A stretch of DNA of 64,000 nucleotides from Chryseosolibacter sp964532595 (lineage in GTDB: Bacteria > Bacteroidota > Bacteroidia > Cytophagales > Cyclobacteriaceae). Within the stretch, counting starts at the first letter, position 1. Every line of letters begins with the position of its first letter. Location: assembly GCA_964532595.1 (NCBI GenBank), contig CAZHIQ010000003.1, forward strand, positions 164,563-228,562, written 5' to 3'. Positions 60,464-64,000 of this stretch are shown here, piece after piece. The notes below the pieces were generated by a model. It did no database searches and had not been told where the DNA came from. It saw nothing but the letters and a program-made list of their open reading frames with translations. The position numbers were made by a program, and so were the translations under genes.

Positions 60464-60492
60464 CAAAAAAAAAGGGATAGACAATCTATCCC
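60464..60492 (-). terminator. Intrinsic terminator after the TPR gene
   Basis: Stem CTATCCC / GGGATAG (60474-60492) followed on the minus strand by a run of ten A/T bases (T on the RNA). It lies 21 bases past the stop of the TPR gene. Confidence 0.8.
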
Positions 60493-60512
60493 TTTCTGAT
60501 GTCTTGCTTTTA

Positions 60513-61202
60513 TTACGAGTTGCCCTCAAGGCGTGCCTTGTACTTACGGGCTTCCTGGTATTCAGGCGAAGTGTTGAACTCACGGATAATTCTGTCGTAA
60601 GCGGCAATGGCCTTGTCAGTCTGTTCGCCCTTTTCAAAGGCAAGTGCAGCCTTTAACAGGTACGTAGGGGAGAAGTGTCGATTAGGTTTATAACTCGCCG
60701 CTTTGTTATACCACTGCGCCGCCTCGCTGTAACGTCCCTCTTCCATGTAGGAGTCACCGATGAGGCTGTAGGCGCGCGCCTGAACAAGAAGATCATCAGC
60801 TTTGAAGTCTTCCAGATAAAGGCGGGCTACTTCATAACGTCCCTGCTTCAGGAAAGCCGATCCGGCATAAAAATTCGCCAGAGTTGCGGCATCCGTTATT
60901 CCGTATTCATCAATGATGTCGAGGAATCCGAGGTTATTGCCATCCCCGTTGAGCGCCAGATCAAGGCTGTCGGCTTCGAAATAATAAATCGCCTGAAACA
61001 TCTCCTGCTGGGCCTGGATGTTCTGGTTCTCTTTGAAATACTGGAAACCGAAGTAGCCACCTACCAGAACGGCGACGGCCACCAGTATTCCGATGACGGT
61101 CTTTGGGTGGCGTTCAATCCAATTCTCGGCGTGCTGAAGTTTCTCGGCGATTGCTTGAGGGTTTTCTACCAGCTCGTTTTTTTGTTCTGCCTTCTTAGCC
61201 AT
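60513..61202 (-). CDS. Tetratricopeptide-repeat membrane protein (YfgM-like)
   Basis: A 229-residue protein with a cytoplasmic start, a single transmembrane helix at about 35-55 (TVIGILVAVAVLVGGYFGFQY) and a periplasmic TPR domain (NFYAGSAFLKQGRYEVARLY; AYSLIGDSYMEEGRYSEAAQ; AALAFEKGEQTDKAIAAY). The layout resembles E. coli YfgM, a chaperone-associated protein. A two-box promoter is found at 61271-61241. Confidence 0.8.
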   Translation of the reverse strand: MAKKAEQKNELVENPQAIAEKLQHAENWIERHPKTVIGILVAVAVLVGGYFGFQYFKENQNIQAQQEMFQAIYYFEADSLDLALNGDGNNLGFLDIIDEYGITDAATLANFYAGSAFLKQGRYEVARLYLEDFKADDLLVQARAYSLIGDSYMEEGRYSEAAQWYNKAASYKPNRHFSPTYLLKAALAFEKGEQTDKAIAAYDRIIREFNTSPEYQEARKYKARLEGNS

Positions 61203-61240
61203 TACAGTACTTTTTCTCTCCGCAACGCGGAAGTGGGCGC

Positions 61241-61271
61241 CAAAACTACTAATTCCTGATTTCTTAACAAA
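61241..61271 (-). promoter_or_regulatory. Promoter of the YfgM-like TPR gene
   Basis: On the minus strand TTTG (61271-61268), a 19-base spacer and TAGTTTTG (61248-61241). Both boxes fit; they lie just after the pdhA stop. Confidence 0.6.
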
Positions 61272-61277
61272 GCGGCC

Positions 61278-62342
61278 TTAGTCTGTGATGAAGGGATAAT
61301 CCTTCTGCACATAGATATCGGTCAGCGCCTGGGAGGCATCCGGGAAATTCGATTCTTCTGCAAAGCGCACGCTTTCTGCTACCTGCTCTTCAATGCGCTT
61401 GTCGATGGCTTCGAGATCTTTTTCCGTTGCGTACTTTTTCTCGAGGATGGAGCGGCGAACGATTTCGATGGGATCGCGTTGTTTGTACTCCTCCAATTCC
61501 TCTTTGGTCCGATAGCGGGCCGGGTCGGACATTGAGTGTCCTTTATAGCGGTACGTACGGAATTCGAGGAGGGTAGGTCCTTCACCGTTGCGCGCACGCT
61601 CGGCTGCCTTAGCTACCGCGATGTGCACAGCTTCACAGCTCATGCCGTCTACGGGCTCCGAAGGGATGTCATAAGACTCACCCAGTCGGTACAGTTCCGT
61701 GACATTCGAAGAGCGCTGAACCGAGGTGCCCATGGCATACCCGTTGTTTTCGATCACGAAAATCACGGGAAGCTTCCAGAGCATCGCGTAGTTCAGGGTT
61801 TCGTGGAAAGCTCCCTGGCGCACGGCACCGTCGCCCATGTAGCACATACAAAGGTTTTTCGTCTTCTTGTACTTCTCGGCAAATGCAATTCCGGCTCCTA
61901 CAGGGATTTGACCGCCTACAATACCGTGGCCGCCGAAAAAGTTGTTTTCTTTATCAAATAGGTGCATTGAGCCACCTTTTCCACGCGAAATTCCGGTTTC
62001 TTTGCCGTAGAGCTCCGCCATCACAGCCTTGGGATCGGTTCCCAGAGCCAGCGGGTGACCGTGGTCACGATACGCTGTGATCCACTTGTCGTCTTTTGTA
62101 AGTGCGGTTACTGCCCCGGAGACGCAGGCCTCCTGGCCAATATAGAGATGGCAAAAGCCTTTTATTTTCTGCATCCCATAGAGCTGCCCTGACTTTTCCT
62201 CAAACCGGCGGATAAGTTGCATGCTCTCATACCAATAGAGGTAATTCTCTTTGGTAAACTCGATTTTTGAGGACTTGCCCTTGTTTTCCGTCGCTGCTGC
62301 CTTGCCCTTAGACGGGTTCTTCTCTTTGGTGGTGGTAGACAT
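61278..62342 (-). CDS. pdhA: Pyruvate dehydrogenase E1 component, alpha subunit
   Basis: About 354 residues from ATG 62342 (MSTTTKEKNPSK). A Lys-rich, disordered first 30 residues precedes the E1 alpha fold: GFCHLYIGQEACVSGAV, YRDHGHPLALG, RGKGGSMHLF, GGHGIVGGQIPVGAGIAF and the thiamine-diphosphate motif MGDGAVRQGAFHETLN. The phosphorylation-loop-like YRYKGHSMSDPARYR is also present. It decarboxylates pyruvate together with PdhB, which is not adjacent. The gene is divergent from recF. Confidence 0.93.
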   Translation of the reverse strand: MSTTTKEKNPSKGKAAATENKGKSSKIEFTKENYLYWYESMQLIRRFEEKSGQLYGMQKIKGFCHLYIGQEACVSGAVTALTKDDKWITAYRDHGHPLALGTDPKAVMAELYGKETGISRGKGGSMHLFDKENNFFGGHGIVGGQIPVGAGIAFAEKYKKTKNLCMCYMGDGAVRQGAFHETLNYAMLWKLPVIFVIENNGYAMGTSVQRSSNVTELYRLGESYDIPSEPVDGMSCEAVHIAVAKAAERARNGEGPTLLEFRTYRYKGHSMSDPARYRTKEELEEYKQRDPIEIVRRSILEKKYATEKDLEAIDKRIEEQVAESVRFAEESNFPDASQALTDIYVQKDYPFITD

Positions 62343-62355
62343 ATTCCTAATTTTG
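62325..62355 (+). promoter_or_regulatory. Promoter of recF
   Basis: TTTG (62325-62328), a 19-base spacer and TAATTTTG (62348-62355), a full match to the two-box Bacteroidota promoter. It overlaps the first codons of pdhA on the other strand and is 56 bases from the recF ATG. Confidence 0.65.
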
Positions 62356-62411
62356 AACTGCGAAATTAACCCCCGAACGAACATTCGCAAAACTTTAGAT
62401 GTAAATACTCT

Positions 62412-63515
62412 ATGCAATTGGAATCGCTCCAGCTGAACAACTACAGGAATTACGCTGAAGCGCGGGTCAGTTTTACGTCAAAAGTGAACGTCCTGGTCGG
62501 AAAGAACGGCAGCGGCAAGACTAATTTGCTGGATGCAATTTTTTTTCTGGCGACAACGAGGAGTGCCGTGGCGCCGTCGGACCAGTACGGAGTGAGGCTC
62601 GGACAGGAACACTTCTATATAAAAGGAGTGTTTCTTCGCGAGGGCGAAAAACACGAGGTGTCGGCCGGCTATCAGAAGGGAGCGAAGAAGATTATCCGGG
62701 AGGATGGTTATGAATACCAGAAATTCAGCGATCACGTTGGAAAATACCCGGTCGTTTTGATTGCTCCCGATGATACAGATCTGGTGCGTGAGGCCAGCGA
62801 ATCGCGTCGGCGCTTCTTTGACAGTGTTATTGCCCAGGCAGACAAGGACTATCTCGAGGCTCTCATTAATTACAATCAGGCCTTGCGTCAGCGAAACGGC
62901 CTGCTGAAAATGTTCCATGAGAGCGGCCGCTTCGACCCGGTTGCCCTCGAGGTGTACGACGACATGCTCGTTCGTCATGGTAGCATAGTGTTCCAGAAGC
63001 GCCGGGACTTCCTCGTGGAATTCGGGCCGGTTTTTCAGTATTACTATAATTATATAGTCGCCGAAGAAACGGCCGAAGTGATTTACCGCAGTTCGTTGCT
63101 GGAAAAGTCGTTCGAGACAGGTCTGAGGGAAAATCTGGAGCGTGACCGATGGTTGCAGCGAACAAGCTTCGGTATTCATCGCGACGATTTTAATTTTTTG
63201 CTAGGCGGGGGAGATTTAAAGCGGCTGGGATCCCAGGGGCAACAAAAGTCGTTCGTAATTGCCCTCCGGTTGGCTCAGTTTGCTGTACTGAAAAATCATA
63301 AGGGTTTCCCCCCACTACTGCTGCTCGATGACATTTTTGACAAACTCGATGATTTCAGGATCGAAAAGCTTCTGGAATTGCTGAGAAAGGACGAGCTTGG
63401 GCAGCTCTTTATTACCGATGCACGTCCAGACCGGACCGCAATGCTTTTGGAGAGAATTGAAGTAGACTCGACTGTTTTTTCGGTTGGAGAGGGAAACATC
63501 AGGATGTATGCGTAA
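62412..63515 (+). CDS. recF: DNA replication and repair protein RecF
   Basis: A 367-residue SMC-like ATPase that loads RecA at gaps via RecOR. Walker A is VLVGKNGSGKTNLLDAI (about 28-44), the ABC signature is GSQGQQKSFVIALRLAQ, and Walker B is LLLLDDIFDKLDD. The arm region (about 120-230) is coiled-coil-like. The start ATG 62412 gives the canonical MQLESLQLNNYRNY. Its stop overlaps the start of the DUF721 gene by eight bases. Confidence 0.95.
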   Translation: MQLESLQLNNYRNYAEARVSFTSKVNVLVGKNGSGKTNLLDAIFFLATTRSAVAPSDQYGVRLGQEHFYIKGVFLREGEKHEVSAGYQKGAKKIIREDGYEYQKFSDHVGKYPVVLIAPDDTDLVREASESRRRFFDSVIAQADKDYLEALINYNQALRQRNGLLKMFHESGRFDPVALEVYDDMLVRHGSIVFQKRRDFLVEFGPVFQYYYNYIVAEETAEVIYRSSLLEKSFETGLRENLERDRWLQRTSFGIHRDDFNFLLGGGDLKRLGSQGQQKSFVIALRLAQFAVLKNHKGFPPLLLLDDIFDKLDDFRIEKLLELLRKDELGQLFITDARPDRTAMLLERIEVDSTVFSVGEGNIRMYA

Positions 63516-63810
63516 CAAGAATTCCAGGAACGAGTTTCAGCCGATGGGAGAGGCCATTCGCGAATTATTGAATACCTATAGGATTTCGTCGCGGTTTGAC
63601 GAGGCCCAGGTTGTGAATGCCTGGGAGCGGCTCGCGGGAAAACCGATAGCCCGTCGCACGCGGAAGATTTTTATGCGCGACCGTGTTCTTTTTGTGGAGT
63701 TGGAGAGCCCGTCCATGAAACATGACTTTTCGCTGCACAAGAAACAGGTGTTGGAATTGTTTCAGAAAGAGTTCGGAGCCGGCGTAGTGGGGGATATTGT
63801 CGTTATGTAG
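63508..63810 (+). CDS. DUF721 domain-containing protein
   Basis: About 100 residues from ATG 63508, overlapping the recF stop, so translation is coupled. MGEAIRELLNTYRISSRFDE, VNAWERLAGKPIARRTRKI and LFVELESPSMKHDFSLHKKQ form the DUF721 (DciA-like) pattern. DciA is the ancestral loader of the replicative helicase in many bacteria; relatives next to recF or dnaA are common. Whether this short form loads DnaB is an inference. Confidence 0.85.
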   Translation: MRNKNSRNEFQPMGEAIRELLNTYRISSRFDEAQVVNAWERLAGKPIARRTRKIFMRDRVLFVELESPSMKHDFSLHKKQVLELFQKEFGAGVVGDIVVM

Positions 63811-63850
63811 GCGCTGAAATCTCAAAAAAAATGAAATTCCGCTCATAAGT

Positions 63851-63880
63851 TTTGAAAAAGAGGAAAAGCATATATTTTTG
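63851..63880 (+). promoter_or_regulatory. Promoter of the tRNA-Tyr transcript
   Basis: TTTG (63851-63854), an 18-base spacer and TATTTTTG (63873-63880). Transcription would start near 63887, about 60 bases before the tRNA. A small hairpin TCCGC-AAAT-GCGGA lies in between. Confidence 0.7.
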
Positions 63881-63945
63881 CACTCCTGTTTTTCGGGCGG
63901 AGAAACAAGAGGTCCGCAAATGCGGATCGTTTGAAAATTTGATAA

Positions 63946-64000
63946 GGGGGAATACCAAAGCGGCCAACTGGGACAGACTGTAAATCTGTTGTCTTATGAC
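63946..64000 (+). tRNA. tRNA-Tyr (anticodon GTA), truncated by window end
   Basis: The acceptor 5' strand GGGGGAA is followed by TA, a D arm CCA...TGG with AAGCGGCCAAC, and an anticodon stem ACAGA/TCTGT holding the loop CTGTAAA with anticodon GTA at 63980-63982. The following TGTCTTATGAC begins a long class II variable arm, as expected for bacterial tRNA-Tyr. The rest, including the T arm and CCA end, lies beyond position 64000. Confidence 0.93.

Noticed and set aside
1..64000. Search for CRISPR arrays, insertion sequences, phage genes and toxin-antitoxin pairs
   Set aside because: No regularly spaced repeats, transposase motifs or defence genes were found; gene content is core metabolism and envelope.

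Overview
This window is a contiguous, mostly housekeeping piece of a chromosome from a member of the Bacteroidota, most likely order Cytophagales; the genus is not resolved. The assignment rests on Bacteroidota-restricted families (PorU and PorV of the type IX secretion system, GldH, a GWxTD protein, a FecI/FecR pair with Bacteroidota architecture, an archaeal-type short phosphatidylserine decarboxylase). It also rests on repeated -7 promoter boxes of the form TAnnTTTG, several with a TTTG box about 19 bases upstream, and on the general absence of Shine-Dalgarno sequences. No transposon, phage, CRISPR array or rRNA was seen. One tRNA (Tyr) is cut by the right edge.

Layout. 0.2-3.6 kb: ECF sigma factor, FecR anti-sigma and an STN-domain repeat protein. 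3.6-7.5 kb (minus): phosphatidylserine decarboxylase, glutamate-type dehydrogenase, CdsA, CPBP protease. 7.6-13.6 kb (plus): DusB, a DMT exporter, a POTRA/barrel-like outer-membrane protein, an FMN glutamate-synthase-like protein and an unknown. 13.6-21.4 kb: AcyP, a GapN-type dehydrogenase, a methyltransferase, a GWxTD protein, RlmB, ManC and KdsD. 21.5-26.8 kb (plus): RecQ, then PurD-RicT-GldH. 26.8-34.0 kb (minus): an operon-like run of MBL hydrolase, PssA, PorU, PorV and an M16 pseudo-peptidase, joining phospholipid synthesis with type IX secretion. 34-43.6 kb: FAD oxidoreductase, a pseudo-peptidase/propeller/barrel fusion, YicC, an arginase-fold protein with altered metal ligands, a MASE1 histidine kinase and an outer-membrane protein. 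44-48.1 kb (minus): the methionine operon metY-metX-hom with an elaborate leader. 48.4-63.8 kb: FabG, Lpd, a DUF2723 membrane protein, TPR proteins, Lrp, PyrR-like, PanB, CAP, Icd, RibH, PdhA, RecF and DUF721.

The most striking element is the leader of the methionine operon. Reading on the minus strand there is a two-box promoter (48050-48019), a SAM-I (S-box) riboswitch (47984-47867), and then, only nine bases later, a 45-codon ORF (47857-47720) ending in a cysteine cluster, CMCCCCQEGC. The last codons and stop of this ORF form the 5' arm of a hairpin (47728-47692); a second long hairpin follows (47689-47654), then metY. This suggests two-input control: SAM sensed by RNA, and cysteine (or Cys-tRNA) sensed by ribosome stalling on a leader peptide, both feeding the enzyme that incorporates sulfur into O-acetylhomoserine. 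None of this is annotated by ordinary ORF calling.

Start codons were often moved downstream of the longest possible ORF, on the basis of signal peptides, family N-termini or neighbouring promoter boxes; these choices are stated per entry. No searches could be run, so family names come from motifs read by eye.
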